Shown one piece after another: positions 7,405 through 17,257 of a stretch of DNA of 64,000 bases. The notes below the pieces were generated by a model. The model saw only the letters and a list, made by a program, of their open reading frames with translations, did no database searches and was not told the DNA's origin. Each line of letters begins with the position of its first letter. The stretch's first letter is position 1. The DNA is from Bryobacterales bacterium (GTDB taxonomy: Bacteria > Acidobacteriota > Terriglobia > Bryobacterales > Bryobacteraceae), in assembly GCA_003167495.1 (NCBI GenBank), contig PMSX01000096.1:35444-99443 (forward strand), given 5' to 3'. A program made the position numbers and the translations under genes.

Positions 7405-7419
7405 TTATATCCTGTAGCC

Positions 7420-10400
7420 GTGCCGTTTTTTCGCCATCTCAGGCAAACTATGTTTCTAGTCGTTGTCCGATTTATATCTCTCGCCGTCATCGCCCCTTGT
7501 CTTCTCCTATGCAGCGTTGGCGGCCGCATCCAAGGCACCGTCAAAGATTCCTCGGGCGCGGTCATTCCCCAAGCCAAAGTAACCGCAACCAACCTCGCTA
7601 CCGGCGCGGCGCAAACGGTCATTACCGGCGTTGACGGTACGTACGCCTTTCCGGTTTTGCCTGTCGGTCGCTACTCGGTTGAGATCGACTTTCCGCATTT
7701 CACATCCTATAAGCGTACGGGCATTGCCGTCGACGCCGACAGTTCTTTGGTCATCGATGCCTCTCTCGAGTCCGGCCGGCAGCAAGAAACGGTAACAGTC
7801 ACCGATAGCACCGTTCATGTCGAAGCGGTGAACAGCCAACTGGGAGAAGTGATCTCAGGGCGTTGGATGACGTCCATTCCGTTGAACGGCCGCAGCTTCA
7901 CAGACCTGCTCTCCATGCAGCCGGGAGTCGCGCCCGCCACTTCCATCACCGCGAACACGGTTCAAGATGTCGGCGCGAGCGTTTTTTCGCCCTCGGGCGA
8001 TTTGAACCCCGGCACCATTTCCGTGAATGGGCAGCGCGAATTTGCCAACGCCTTTATCGTCAATGGAAGCGACGTTGAAGAAGACGTAAACATGGGCACG
8101 TCCATTATTCCGAATCTTGATTCCATCGCCGAGTTCCGAATTCTCACCAGCAACTTCGACGCCGAATATGGCGAATTCAGCGGCGGACAAATCAACGTCA
8201 TTACCAAGTCCGGAACCAACGAAGTGCACGGCGATGCTTTTGAGTTTCTGCGCAACACAGATCTGGATGCACGAAACTATTTCTCCCCTTCGCGCGCGGC
8301 GTTTCACCAGAACCAATACGGCGGCACGGTGGGCGGCCCCATTCGGCGCAATCAAGTGTTCTTCTTTTTCGACTATCAAGGCACCCAGCAGAGCCAAGGC
8401 ATTGACACTGGTTCGATTCCCGTACCATCCGCGCAAGATCGAGCCGGCAATCTTTCAGATCTCGCTTCTTCCCTCACCGGAACTGTCAGTGGACCCTACT
8501 TCGCCAATTTGCTTTCTCAGAAATTGGGATATTCGGTAGCTACGGGCGAGAATTACTACACTGCGGGCTGCTCCGTCACTACTCAATGTGTGTTTCCCAA
8601 CGCCATCATTCCTCAACGCGCGTGGTCCACTCCTGCGCAAAAACTCCTCCAGTACATCCCATCCCCTAACCCCGGAACCAACACCTTCACCACATCCTCA
8701 TACCTCCAAACTTTGAATGACAACAAAGGTGGCACGCGTCTCGATGCCAATTCGCGCTTCGGCATGCTGTCGGCCTACTATTTCCTCGATAACTACACTC
8801 TCAATAATCCCTATCCCGTGGCGCAAGGTGGCGCGAGCGTCCCCGGCTTTAACGCGCAGTATCTAGGCCAAGCCCAACTTGTAAACCTGGGCGATACAAA
8901 ATCATTTGGTCCGAACACAGTGAACGAATTCACACTCAGTTTCATGCGTAACCACAACGTTCTCGGCAAGCCGGAAGGCGGCCTCGGAGTCAGTCTGGCC
9001 TCTCAAGGCTTTGTGACAAATTCAGGCGCGCCCAGCATCGTTCCGTTGGCTCCGCAACTCGTAGGTGTCGAGAATCTCGTCTTCAACAGCTTCTCCATCG
9101 GCACCAACACCAATGAGCTAAAGCAGGTGAACAATACCTATCAAATAGCCGATGGTTTTTCCCACGTCCTGGGCAGGCACACTCTGAAAATGGGAGGTGA
9201 GTCTCACTATGACCAGGTGAACGTCGACCCCATTGCCCAGTTCAACGGGAGTTTTGTCTTCACAGGTAGTGAAACGGGCAGCGATTTTGCCGATTTCTTG
9301 CTCGGCGCGCCAAGTCAATACAACCAGAGCCAGCTAAATTCTTTTTACAGCCGAAATAAGTATGTGGGAGCCTACCTCCAGGACAGTTGGCGTGTTTCCC
9401 CTCAACTGACACTGAACTATGGCCTGAGGTGGGACCGCATTGAGCCTTGGTATGAGAAATACAATCAAATCTCCACGTTTGTTCCCGGGGGGCAGTCGGA
9501 GGTTTTTCCTGGAGCTCCCGCAGGGATTCTCTATCCCACTGATCCGGGCGTCCCACGCACCCTCGCTCCTCCCGGCGAAGAATTTTCACCTCGCATTGGC
9601 ATCGCCTACTCACCTACCGCGCAATCGGACACCTTTGTGAGCAAGCTGCTCGGTGGGCCGGGAAAAACCAGTATTCGCGCCGGTTTTGGGATGTTCTATA
9701 CCGCCATCGAAGCTCTGTCCATTTCGGTCGCTGCGGCGAACGCGCCATACGGAACCACCTACACAAGCCCGGCGCCACCTTTGTTGAACGATCCGTTTGT
9801 CACCGCCTCCACCGGTCAAAACTTCGGCCAACCATTCCCTGTCAATCTCGCGCCATTGAACGCATCAAGATCAAACCCCGATTCGAATATCGATTGGGCG
9901 CAATACACCCCCATCAGCGGCATCCCCGCGTACCTCACATCCAACAAAATCCCGTACAGTGAGCAGTATATGTTCTCCCTGCAACGTCAAATCGGCCAAA
10001 ACACGCTACTCAGTGCCAACTATGTGGGCAACGAAGGCCATCGGTTACTGGTATTGATTGAATCGAATCCTGGCAATCCGGCGCTTTGTGTCAGCTTGAG
10101 CCAGCCCGCCGCCGTGGCGCCTGGAACCGTTACCTGTGGACCGTTCGGAGAAGGGAACACTTATACCACCGCATCGGGTCAAACCGTGTACGGCACGCGC
10201 TCACCGCTCGGAGCAAATTTCGGCAGCAACGCCAATCAATCCACCACCGGCAATTCCAACTTCAATTCTTTGCAACTCAGTCTCCGCCACACCAGCGGTC
10301 CTTTGCAAATGTTCGCTTCTTACACATATGGCAAATCTCTCGACCATTCTTCTAATGTCGGCGAAGAAGCGAATCCAACAAATGCCGCGCTCAGCTACGC

Positions 10401-10971
10401 TGTTTCGTCTTTCGACATCAAACACAATTTCGTTCTCAGCTACGATTACACGCTTCCCGTCGATCGCCTGTTTCGCAAGGCAAATCGCTGGGCAAAGGAT
10501 TGGACCATCTCCGGTATCACTCACTTGAGCACGGGGTTCCCCATTACTATGGTGAATAACAGCGATAACTCCCTGCTCGGGACCAATCCCAATGGTGTCA
10601 ATAACTCCGGCATTGACGAGCCGGAATACACCGCGGGCCCTCTCGAAATAAACCACAATCCACGGAACGGCGCGAGCTACTTCAACACGTCGCTGTTTAG
10701 CTTGCAGCCGCTAGGAACGCCCGGCAATAGCCCCCGCCGCTTCATCTACGGGCCCGGTTCGGAGAACTTCGATATGGCGCTGAGCAAAAAACTGTCGCTG
10801 GGGGAATCTACCGCGTTGCTGTTCCGCTTAGAAGCGTTCAACGTCTTCAACCACGCCCAATTCTTCGGTCCTTTGTCTGTGGATGGCACACTGGGAAGTT
10901 CGTCTTTCGGAGACGTCGTCAGCGCAGCGCCGCCTCGTCTGATTCAAGCTGCAGTGAAGTTCACCTTTTAG
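7420..10971 (+). CDS. Oar-like TonB-dependent outer-membrane receptor
   Basis: The 1183-residue product begins with a signal peptide (basic HLRQ then a long hydrophobic stretch), then a carboxypeptidase-regulatory/CnaB-like domain from about 35 to 115 (GGRIQGTVKDSSGAVIPQAK...), a plug domain (IPLNGRSFTDLLSMQPGV onward) and a long beta-barrel ending in phenylalanine (KFTF). This is the Oar-like receptor architecture abundant in Acidobacteria, thought to import large oligosaccharides or other polymers with TonB energy. Start GTG 7420 keeps the charged signal-peptide region; ATG 7450 is an alternative. It is convergent with the second receptor gene. Two repeat operator-like sites lie upstream. 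Substrate unknown. Confidence 0.88.
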   Translation: MPFFRHLRQTMFLVVVRFISLAVIAPCLLLCSVGGRIQGTVKDSSGAVIPQAKVTATNLATGAAQTVITGVDGTYAFPVLPVGRYSVEIDFPHFTSYKRTGIAVDADSSLVIDASLESGRQQETVTVTDSTVHVEAVNSQLGEVISGRWMTSIPLNGRSFTDLLSMQPGVAPATSITANTVQDVGASVFSPSGDLNPGTISVNGQREFANAFIVNGSDVEEDVNMGTSIIPNLDSIAEFRILTSNFDAEYGEFSGGQINVITKSGTNEVHGDAFEFLRNTDLDARNYFSPSRAAFHQNQYGGTVGGPIRRNQVFFFFDYQGTQQSQGIDTGSIPVPSAQDRAGNLSDLASSLTGTVSGPYFANLLSQKLGYSVATGENYYTAGCSVTTQCVFPNAIIPQRAWSTPAQKLLQYIPSPNPGTNTFTTSSYLQTLNDNKGGTRLDANSRFGMLSAYYFLDNYTLNNPYPVAQGGASVPGFNAQYLGQAQLVNLGDTKSFGPNTVNEFTLSFMRNHNVLGKPEGGLGVSLASQGFVTNSGAPSIVPLAPQLVGVENLVFNSFSIGTNTNELKQVNNTYQIADGFSHVLGRHTLKMGGESHYDQVNVDPIAQFNGSFVFTGSETGSDFADFLLGAPSQYNQSQLNSFYSRNKYVGAYLQDSWRVSPQLTLNYGLRWDRIEPWYEKYNQISTFVPGGQSEVFPGAPAGILYPTDPGVPRTLAPPGEEFSPRIGIAYSPTAQSDTFVSKLLGGPGKTSIRAGFGMFYTAIEALSISVAAANAPYGTTYTSPAPPLLNDPFVTASTGQNFGQPFPVNLAPLNASRSNPDSNIDWAQYTPISGIPAYLTSNKIPYSEQYMFSLQRQIGQNTLLSANYVGNEGHRLLVLIESNPGNPALCVSLSQPAAVAPGTVTCGPFGEGNTYTTASGQTVYGTRSPLGANFGSNANQSTTGNSNFNSLQLSLRHTSGPLQMFASYTYGKSLDHSSNVGEEANPTNAALSYAVSSFDIKHNFVLSYDYTLPVDRLFRKANRWAKDWTISGITHLSTGFPITMVNNSDNSLLGTNPNGVNNSGIDEPEYTAGPLEINHNPRNGASYFNTSLFSLQPLGTPGNSPRRFIYGPGSENFDMALSKKLSLGESTALLFRLEAFNVFNHAQFFGPLSVDGTLGSSSFGDVVSAAPPRLIQAAVKFTF

Positions 10972-11010
10972 CTTCTGTCTTTTGCGTATGGGGCGGCGCC
11001 CGACAAATCT

Positions 11011-11038
11011 GAAACCGAGCCAGGGAGCGTCAGCGACC
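11011..11038. repeat. Short intergenic repeat, copy 1
   Basis: GAAACCGAGCCAGGGAGCG followed by TCAGCGACC lies between two convergent genes. A near-identical copy (one base gap, one substitution) occurs at 29227-29253, also between convergent genes and just after a stop codon. Confidence 0.5.
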
Positions 11039-11045
11039 CAAAAAC

Positions 11046-14000
11046 CTAAAAACTGAATCGAGCTCCGAGTTGCGCGGCGAACGGGATGCCTACAGTGGTG
11101 CCGGGTCCAAAGAAATCTCCCAAAGCTCCCGCCGGAACGCGCAACTGGTTCAGACTCGTAATTGGCTGCGATTGCGTGCAGTTTGCGTTCAAGCAAATGG
11201 CCGTCGCATTGTAGAGATTATTCACCGGATTCGGCAATGCCGCCAGGTTCGTCACATAGTTGGCGCCCGGATTGTTGCGGTTAAACAAGTTGAAAAACTC
11301 GACGAATGGCACTAACTTGTAACGCTCTTTGAACCTGACCGGGCGCGATACTCGCAAGTCAACCTGAATGTAAGGCGCGCCGCGAAATTCGTCCAGAGAC
11401 GTTTGAACCCCATTGATCACCGCCCGATCGTCAATTGCGTCTCCGAACCCGTTCACATCCACCGGCGTCGTTATGGTAAACGGCCGCGCACTCTCCGCTT
11501 GGCTCAGCGTCGTTAAGTCCACTCCTCCCCACAAATGGAGAGTTCCCGCTAAAACGAACCGATGCCTAACGTCTTCGCCCGATGCCCCATAATCGCCCTT
11601 CGCAAAAGCGTTCAGCGGATCGCAAACGCCATTCACATAGTCGAATAGCTCACCCAGCACGCAGCCCCAGGTTTGCGCCTTCGACAGCGTATAGTTCGCC
11701 ACCACATTAAAGCGGTCTGTCACGTTACCCTGCAGGTGCACCGAAAAGCCGTTGTAGCTCGAACGGTTGTCCGTTCTATACACGGAGATATTCGGAACGG
11801 TCGCTTGCTGCGTTGCCACATCCTGCGAAAACAGCGGTGAAAAAAGCGTGTAGCCGGCAGTGTATTGATATCGCCTGTAAGCGTGTACGCCCTCTTCGTG
11901 TGTAAAATCCGCGCTCAGCTTCCAGTTCGCATTGAAGGCGTGTTCCATTCCTCCCGTTGCATGCAGCGCATACGGAGTCTTGTAGGCTGGGTCGATCAAA
12001 GCGCCGCTGCCGCCATTGGCCGCGCCCGGTAGACACCCCGGATCTCCCGGCGCCGTGCATACACCCGGCGCTTGATTCACTGCCTGAAATGCGGTCACCC
12101 AGCCGTTCTGTGCCAGATCGTTATAGAACATTCCGAACCCCGTCCGAATCACAGTCTTCTTATCTTTGCCCGGCGCATAAGCAATGCCCAATCTTGGTCC
12201 AAACTGCAGCCGGTAATCGTGTGGCGCGCCTGGATGCTCAAACAACGGAATGTGCAGCGCTTCTATTGTGAGCAGCGCGGGGTTTTCCAGTTGCGACTCT
12301 CCGGACGCCGTAAACAGGCCGAAAGTCGTGTCGTACCGTAACCCATAATTAATGGTTAAAGCGTGTGTGACACGCCATGAATCTTGTGCGTAGAATCCAA
12401 GCCGCTGCACATTTTGAGAAAACGAACCGTCGCCGGCGGGCGTGCTGCTGCATGTTGTTCCGGGCGTCACCGTCAGCCCCCCGCTGGGAGTACACGACAG
12501 ATCAACCCCAAATTGCTGTGGGTTGCTCAGGTAGTCAGTCGGATTCATTGCAAACACGGTCAGCTTTTCCGCGTTTGCCGAAAGGGCGCCGCTCATCACC
12601 GGCTCATGAATCACATCTACGCCCCAATTAAACGAGTGTGTTCCGGCCGTATGCGTCAGCGCGTAGCGAACCTGATATTTTTCTTGATTTCGCAGAATCG
12701 GAAACGCCGTTATGGGCGTGACAAACTGATTGTCTCCGAAAGTCTCGAAACCCGAAATGGTCTGGGAGGTCGAACTGAACGGGAAGGCGAGAGCAAAGCC
12801 CAGCGTGGAATTCCGTTCCTGTGTGAGATGCAGATAGCTGCTGTCAAACGTGAAGCTCCCAAGCCATGTAGGGCTAAAAATGAATTGATTTCCCAGCACC
12901 AGATTGAAATAGTTCGAGTGCCAGGTAGTTCCCGTCGAAGGCAGCGTCGCTTGTTCCACAAAGGCGTTGTCCGTTGTGTACGTGTCCACAGACCCGCGCA
13001 GAAACCACTGCGACCGCGCTGATTCAGACCAATCCAGCCGCTGTGACGCTAAGTTGTCGCGAAACGGAATCGCGACATTGTTCGGCACCGCTATGGAACT
13101 GACACCTGGAATCAAACCCTGGCTCGCTAACGAAGCCAATGCCTGAAACTGCGTCAAGCTAGCGGGACTGTAAGCGATGCTGGCTCTCTCCCGCACTCCC
13201 TCATATGATGAAAAAAACCACAGCTTGTCCTTGATAATCGGCCCGCCGATAGTAGCCACATAGTTCTGCCGCGAGAAGGGCTGCTTCGGCAAGGGCGCCG
13301 GATTCTCAATCGGGTACCGCGCATCCAAAGCCGCGGCCCGCTCATAGAAGGCTTCGTCTCCATGCCAGTCGTTCGTGCCCCGCTTCGTGGTGATGATCAC
13401 CGAACCGCCCACGGTTCGACCTGTGGCCGCATCTTCTTGCGATGTCTGCACCGCGAATTCCTGTATGTCGTCAGGTGAAAAGCTCTGCAGAAAACCACCA
13501 ATATAATCGTCTGAGTTGTCCCCGCCATCCACCGAAAGAACATCGTTGAGACCAGAACTGCCTCCGAATGAGACCGCGGTAATCCGCGCCTTTGTCGGGT
13601 CCGAAGGTTCCACCGGTTCCGTGCCCGGCACCAGAAAAGCAATGTTTGCGAAACTGCGGCTTGCCAGCGGAATCGTTTGCAGATCCCCGCGAGTGACCAC
13701 TCCTCCGTGCACTGCGCTCGTCACGTCAATAGGCGCGGTCGTAATCGAAGACGACGCTCCTTGTACATTGACGCTTTGCTTCAGAGTTGCCGGCTGCAGC
13801 GTCACCGCGATCTGCCGCGCGGAGCTCACTTCGATGCCAACTGTGGCTTCCGCCTGCGCGAGACCGGGAGCCGTGACGGAAACCTGATACGTCCCGGGCG
13901 GTAGGTCGTTGAGCCGGAATTCACCATTCTCGTTGCCTATGGCTTCTCGCTGGCTTTGCGAACCAACCAAACTTGCCTTAACCTTCGCTCCCGGAACCCG

Positions 14001-14117
14001 CGCGCCGCTCGAGTCGCTAACCGTTCCCAGCAAACTGCCGTGGAAATCCTGCGCTGAGCACGGGCCCGAAAGAACCATCAACGTAAACCACAAATAACGC
14101 CCCAAGCGAATATTCAT
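11046..14117 (-). CDS. Oar-like TonB-dependent outer-membrane receptor
   Basis: The product is 1023 residues from ATG 14117 (AGGG in front); the frame allows eight more residues to 14141. A signal peptide ending near SGPCSAQ is followed by a carboxypeptidase-regulatory domain (GSLLGTVSDSSGARVPGAKV), a plug domain (IPLASRSFANIAFLVPGTEP; VIITTKRGTNDWHG) and a beta-barrel ending in LGARFSF with the terminal aromatic residue used by the BAM machinery. It is shorter than the convergent neighbour and not a recent duplicate by eye. Probably imports a polymer or signal; specificity unknown. Confidence 0.88.
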   Translation of the reverse strand: MNIRLGRYLWFTLMVLSGPCSAQDFHGSLLGTVSDSSGARVPGAKVKASLVGSQSQREAIGNENGEFRLNDLPPGTYQVSVTAPGLAQAEATVGIEVSSARQIAVTLQPATLKQSVNVQGASSSITTAPIDVTSAVHGGVVTRGDLQTIPLASRSFANIAFLVPGTEPVEPSDPTKARITAVSFGGSSGLNDVLSVDGGDNSDDYIGGFLQSFSPDDIQEFAVQTSQEDAATGRTVGGSVIITTKRGTNDWHGDEAFYERAAALDARYPIENPAPLPKQPFSRQNYVATIGGPIIKDKLWFFSSYEGVRERASIAYSPASLTQFQALASLASQGLIPGVSSIAVPNNVAIPFRDNLASQRLDWSESARSQWFLRGSVDTYTTDNAFVEQATLPSTGTTWHSNYFNLVLGNQFIFSPTWLGSFTFDSSYLHLTQERNSTLGFALAFPFSSTSQTISGFETFGDNQFVTPITAFPILRNQEKYQVRYALTHTAGTHSFNWGVDVIHEPVMSGALSANAEKLTVFAMNPTDYLSNPQQFGVDLSCTPSGGLTVTPGTTCSSTPAGDGSFSQNVQRLGFYAQDSWRVTHALTINYGLRYDTTFGLFTASGESQLENPALLTIEALHIPLFEHPGAPHDYRLQFGPRLGIAYAPGKDKKTVIRTGFGMFYNDLAQNGWVTAFQAVNQAPGVCTAPGDPGCLPGAANGGSGALIDPAYKTPYALHATGGMEHAFNANWKLSADFTHEEGVHAYRRYQYTAGYTLFSPLFSQDVATQQATVPNISVYRTDNRSSYNGFSVHLQGNVTDRFNVVANYTLSKAQTWGCVLGELFDYVNGVCDPLNAFAKGDYGASGEDVRHRFVLAGTLHLWGGVDLTTLSQAESARPFTITTPVDVNGFGDAIDDRAVINGVQTSLDEFRGAPYIQVDLRVSRPVRFKERYKLVPFVEFFNLFNRNNPGANYVTNLAALPNPVNNLYNATAICLNANCTQSQPITSLNQLRVPAGALGDFFGPGTTVGIPFAAQLGARFSF

Positions 14118-14225
14118 AAACCCTAACGATAACGCAACCAAACAGGCCCAATTCGGGGACGTGCTACCCGTTGACCCCGCCCTTCATACACTCTTAGTAC
14201 TACCACCCCTTATCCGATCGTCCTG

Positions 14226-14241
14226 GCCGTTTTAAAACGGC
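14226..14241. promoter_or_regulatory. Perfect 16-base palindrome in a divergent promoter region
   Basis: GCCGTTTTAAAACGGC is perfectly symmetric and lies between the receptor gene (minus strand, start 14117) and the next gene (plus strand, start 14324). The position fits an operator serving one or both genes. Confidence 0.4.
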
Positions 14242-14323
14242 TCAGCCAGCTTTTTCCGCTACAGGTGTGTTACGATTACCCGCAAATGGCCCGATAGCAT
14301 GTTTAGAACATAATTGAAATCTG

Positions 14324-14914
14324 ATGCGCCCATTCGCCCTCATCCTTTTCCTAGGCACCACACTCCCCGCCCAGATCCCCACTGCCTACACGCCTCTCAC
14401 TTCCAGCCAGCGATGGGAACACTACTGGCATAGCACTTTTCTTTATCCCGGCCTGTATTTCGCCGCCTTCGGCGCCGCCGGCGGAACCCAACTCGTCAAA
14501 GATCCCCCGGAATGGGGACAAGGCCTTCCCGGCTACGGCAAGCGCGCCGGCACATTCTTCGCTAGCTACGCCATCCAATACACCGTGCAAGAAGCTGCCG
14601 ACGCTGCCCTCGGTTATGACCCTCGCTATATTCATTGCGAATGCAAAGGCGGCGTCCGCCGCGTCGCCCACGCCTTCGTTTGGTCTTTTCTTACCAAGAA
14701 CGATCAGGGCCATACTCGCTTCAACGCGCCGGTCCTTGCCGGCGCCTATGCCGGCGAAATAGTGCCCTATCTGTGGTATCCCAGCCGTTTCAGCCCTCTA
14801 AAAGACGGTTTCCGCGGAGGCTCCCAGGAAGTCGGCATCACCGTTGGCATCAACATTATTCGCGAGTTTGGCCCCGAACTCAAACGTTTCTTCCGCGTCA
14901 CGCCCAGCCCCTAA
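14324..14914 (+). CDS. Conserved secreted or membrane protein of unknown function
   Basis: A 196-residue protein with a cleavable N-terminal signal (LILFLGTTLPAQ). The rest has two weakly hydrophobic, glycine-rich segments (YFAAFGAAGGTQ; APVLAGAYAGEIVPYL) and paired cysteines in HCECKGG. I do not recognise a named domain; proteins with this layout (YDPRYIHC...HTRFNAPVLAGAYAG) are common in Acidobacteria. It may sit in the outer membrane or periplasm. Divergent from the receptor gene, with a palindrome between them. Confidence 0.75.
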   Translation: MRPFALILFLGTTLPAQIPTAYTPLTSSQRWEHYWHSTFLYPGLYFAAFGAAGGTQLVKDPPEWGQGLPGYGKRAGTFFASYAIQYTVQEAADAALGYDPRYIHCECKGGVRRVAHAFVWSFLTKNDQGHTRFNAPVLAGAYAGEIVPYLWYPSRFSPLKDGFRGGSQEVGITVGINIIREFGPELKRFFRVTPSP

Positions 14915-15143
14915 ACCGGATCAGCCGTTCAGTCTTGCCTAGGCGTTACAACGCTCGTGGAGAGAAATGAATCCGGCTGCGCGATCCAGTCGCATTCCGC
15001 TAGTTCCCCATACGAACGGGATTTCTCGCTCACGAATCACGGGCCGCGGAAGCCAAAGAAATCTGCGACCCTCACCCATTTGCGTCCAGTGGCAACCCGC
15101 AGTTCCGTGCAACGGTTCACCCAAGAACTACACAATAGTACGT

Positions 15144-15986
15144 ATGAAACCTCCCGATTCATCGACTCGCCGCCACTTCCTATCATCTGCCGCGATCCCG
15201 CTCACGGCAATCCTAAGCGAGCAGGCCGCACTGGCCCAAGCGTCCTATTCCGAGGCTGTCCTGAAGAAACATCCCGTCGCATATTGGCGTCTGGGAGAAA
15301 AACACGGTCCAGAAGCCGCCGACGCCTGCGGCAACGGCCACAACGGAAAATACGTTGGCAATCCTGTCTTCGGAGAACCCGGTGCCATCGTCGGCGATCC
15401 CAATACGGCGATCGGAATCGCACCGCCGGGCTCATACGTAGAGATCCCAAATTCTCCACAATTCAGCGTGCAGACCAGCGCACGGGGACTAAGCGTGGAA
15501 GTCTGGATGCGGCCAGATGTTCTCGTTTTTCCCGGCCAAACCGAAGATCCCTACGTGATGTGGCTCGGAAAAGGCGAAAACAGTGCAACGGAATGGGGAT
15601 TCCGTTTCTATAGCCAAAAATCGACTCGGCCCAACCGTATCTCTGCTTACGCTTGGAACGCTGACGGCGGGCTCGGTTCAGGCGCGTACTTTCAGGACGT
15701 CCTTAAAGTAGGGGAGTGGTTACACATCGTGGCGACGTTTGACTCATTTACCGAAGCCAACTCAGGCGCGGGGGTCTCTATTTACAAGAATGGCCAATTA
15801 CGCGGCAGTCCGGCAACTTCAAAAGGTGCGCGGTATAGTACGTACAATGTCAAGCCAAGCGCAGGGACCGCGCCGGTGCGTTTGGGAACGCGAGACCTCG
15901 GCTCGTTCCTTACCGGAGGTCTCGATGAAGTTGCTATTTATCCCCGAAAACTTACTCCGGCGGAGGTTCGGGAACATTTCCGCTGA
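15144..15986 (+). CDS. Secreted LamG/concanavalin A-like lectin domain protein
   Basis: The frame is open from 14967, but ATG 15144 starts a typical leader (STRRHFLSSAAIPLTAILSE), which resembles a Tat signal, so 280 residues is the likely product. Residues 45-280 form a LamG/laminin-G-like jelly roll: VAYWRLGE, LSVEVWMRP, WLHIVATFD, VSIYKNGQLRG and LDEVAIYPRKLTPAEVREHF are the standard strands. It probably binds glycans at the cell surface or outside it. No catalytic module is attached. Confidence 0.8.
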   Translation: MKPPDSSTRRHFLSSAAIPLTAILSEQAALAQASYSEAVLKKHPVAYWRLGEKHGPEAADACGNGHNGKYVGNPVFGEPGAIVGDPNTAIGIAPPGSYVEIPNSPQFSVQTSARGLSVEVWMRPDVLVFPGQTEDPYVMWLGKGENSATEWGFRFYSQKSTRPNRISAYAWNADGGLGSGAYFQDVLKVGEWLHIVATFDSFTEANSGAGVSIYKNGQLRGSPATSKGARYSTYNVKPSAGTAPVRLGTRDLGSFLTGGLDEVAIYPRKLTPAEVREHFR

Positions 15987-16024
15987 GCGGCAGCACAGCG
16001 AAAATACGGCGGACGGATTACGCC

Positions 16025-16915
16025 ATGCAGCACTCATTTCTTAACGCGTTGCGGACCGGCACACTACTCGCCGCGTTGTCTTTTTGCTTTGCCAGAGCAG
16101 ATACTCCCATCCATGGAGTCTGGGTTTGGAAGTCCGCTTCCGTCCTCAAAGAGCCAGGAAGCCTCCAGGCGCTGCTCGGTTTCTGCCAGTCTTCCGGCGT
16201 CAATGAGGTCTACATTTCTACGGCTGGGGAGCTGACCGTCGCGTCAGAGCAGACGAAAATCGCCAATCTTATCGGTCTCCTTCATCAATCGAACATTCGA
16301 GTAGAAGGCCTGCTGTCGAGCACAGACGCAGACGAGCCCGGCCCGCACAGACAAAAATTACTGGCTCATGTCGCTGAAATTCTGCTGTTCAACCAGCACT
16401 ATCCAAGAACACGCTTCGACGGCATTCACCTTGATATTGAACCTCAGCAACGAGCGGAGAACAAAGGCGCCGGTAATTTGACGTTCCTTCCGAATCTGGT
16501 CGATACCTATCGCGCCGTAGAGGCGTCAGCCGAGCCGGCAAAGCTGAAGGTCAACGCCGACATTCAGACCAAACTATTAAAAGGCGACACTAACCAGCGA
16601 AGAATGCTTCTTTCGGCGCTGCCGCGCTTCACCCTCATGCTATACGAACTGAACAGCCCCAACGACGGAACCAGCCCAGCACAGAAAAAAACTAAACTGA
16701 TCGAGGCCGGCCGAAGATATCTGGATCTTGCGTACGCCGGATTAACTGAGCCAAATCTCGCGGAGACGAGCATTGCCCTGCGAACAGCAGATTACAACGA
16801 CTTACTTCCCGCCATGCTCACAGCCTTGGACGAAGCATTTCGCTCGGACCCACGCTATCTCGGTTGGGCTCGGCATTCATACAACGACACTCTGCAGGTT
16901 GTAGCCGAGCACTAA
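16025..16915 (+). CDS. Exported glycoside-hydrolase-like TIM-barrel protein
   Basis: A 296-residue protein with signal peptide (LLAALSFCFARA). The mature part starts HGVWVWKSASVL and contains VNEVYISTAGE and FDGIHLDIEP; the acidic D-x-D-x-E ending after beta-4 resembles the GH18-type catalytic strand. Alternating strands and helices fit a TIM barrel. It lies 38 bases after the LamG gene, so the two may work on the same surface glycan. Function is inferred from fold-level resemblance only. Confidence 0.7.
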   Translation: MQHSFLNALRTGTLLAALSFCFARADTPIHGVWVWKSASVLKEPGSLQALLGFCQSSGVNEVYISTAGELTVASEQTKIANLIGLLHQSNIRVEGLLSSTDADEPGPHRQKLLAHVAEILLFNQHYPRTRFDGIHLDIEPQQRAENKGAGNLTFLPNLVDTYRAVEASAEPAKLKVNADIQTKLLKGDTNQRRMLLSALPRFTLMLYELNSPNDGTSPAQKKTKLIEAGRRYLDLAYAGLTEPNLAETSIALRTADYNDLLPAMLTALDEAFRSDPRYLGWARHSYNDTLQVVAEH

Positions 16916-16999
16916 ACACAGACGGCTCCGTCCGCAAAGTAAACCTGCCCGCAGGTCGGCGCGTTGTCGGCGACCGCATCCCATACCGCTTGCGGATCT

Positions 17000-17128
17000 C
17001 TAACATTGCCCATGACACCGGCAGTTTCTAACTCACCAGATCCTCGAAAACGTCTGCCGCCACAGCTCCTCATCGCCCCACTCCGCGACCAAAAGAACAT
17101 CCGTCGCAGGCGACACTTTCGGGCCGCT
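17000..17128. repeat. Duplicated 129-base block, copy A (relic of a gene 3' end)
   Basis: This block aligns without gaps to 24124-24252, with about 16 differences by my count. In copy B it covers the 3' end of the LCAT-like gene. Here the minus strand still reads WSGPKVSPATDVLLVAEWGD, the matching C-terminal segment. Bases 17129-17165 also resemble 24308 onward, so the copy is a decayed, internally shortened gene end. The rest of 16916-17257 shows nothing else. Confidence 0.7.
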
Positions 17129-17257
17129 CCAGCCCCCGCCTTCAAGGGCAGTCTGTCTACCTAAGCGTGATCCAGCCACACTCGAGCCCCCGACCACCCT
17201 GATGCAAGGTGTTCTGCGGCTCCCCGCGGAAAGTATTCTTAGATGAAAGGAGTCGGC

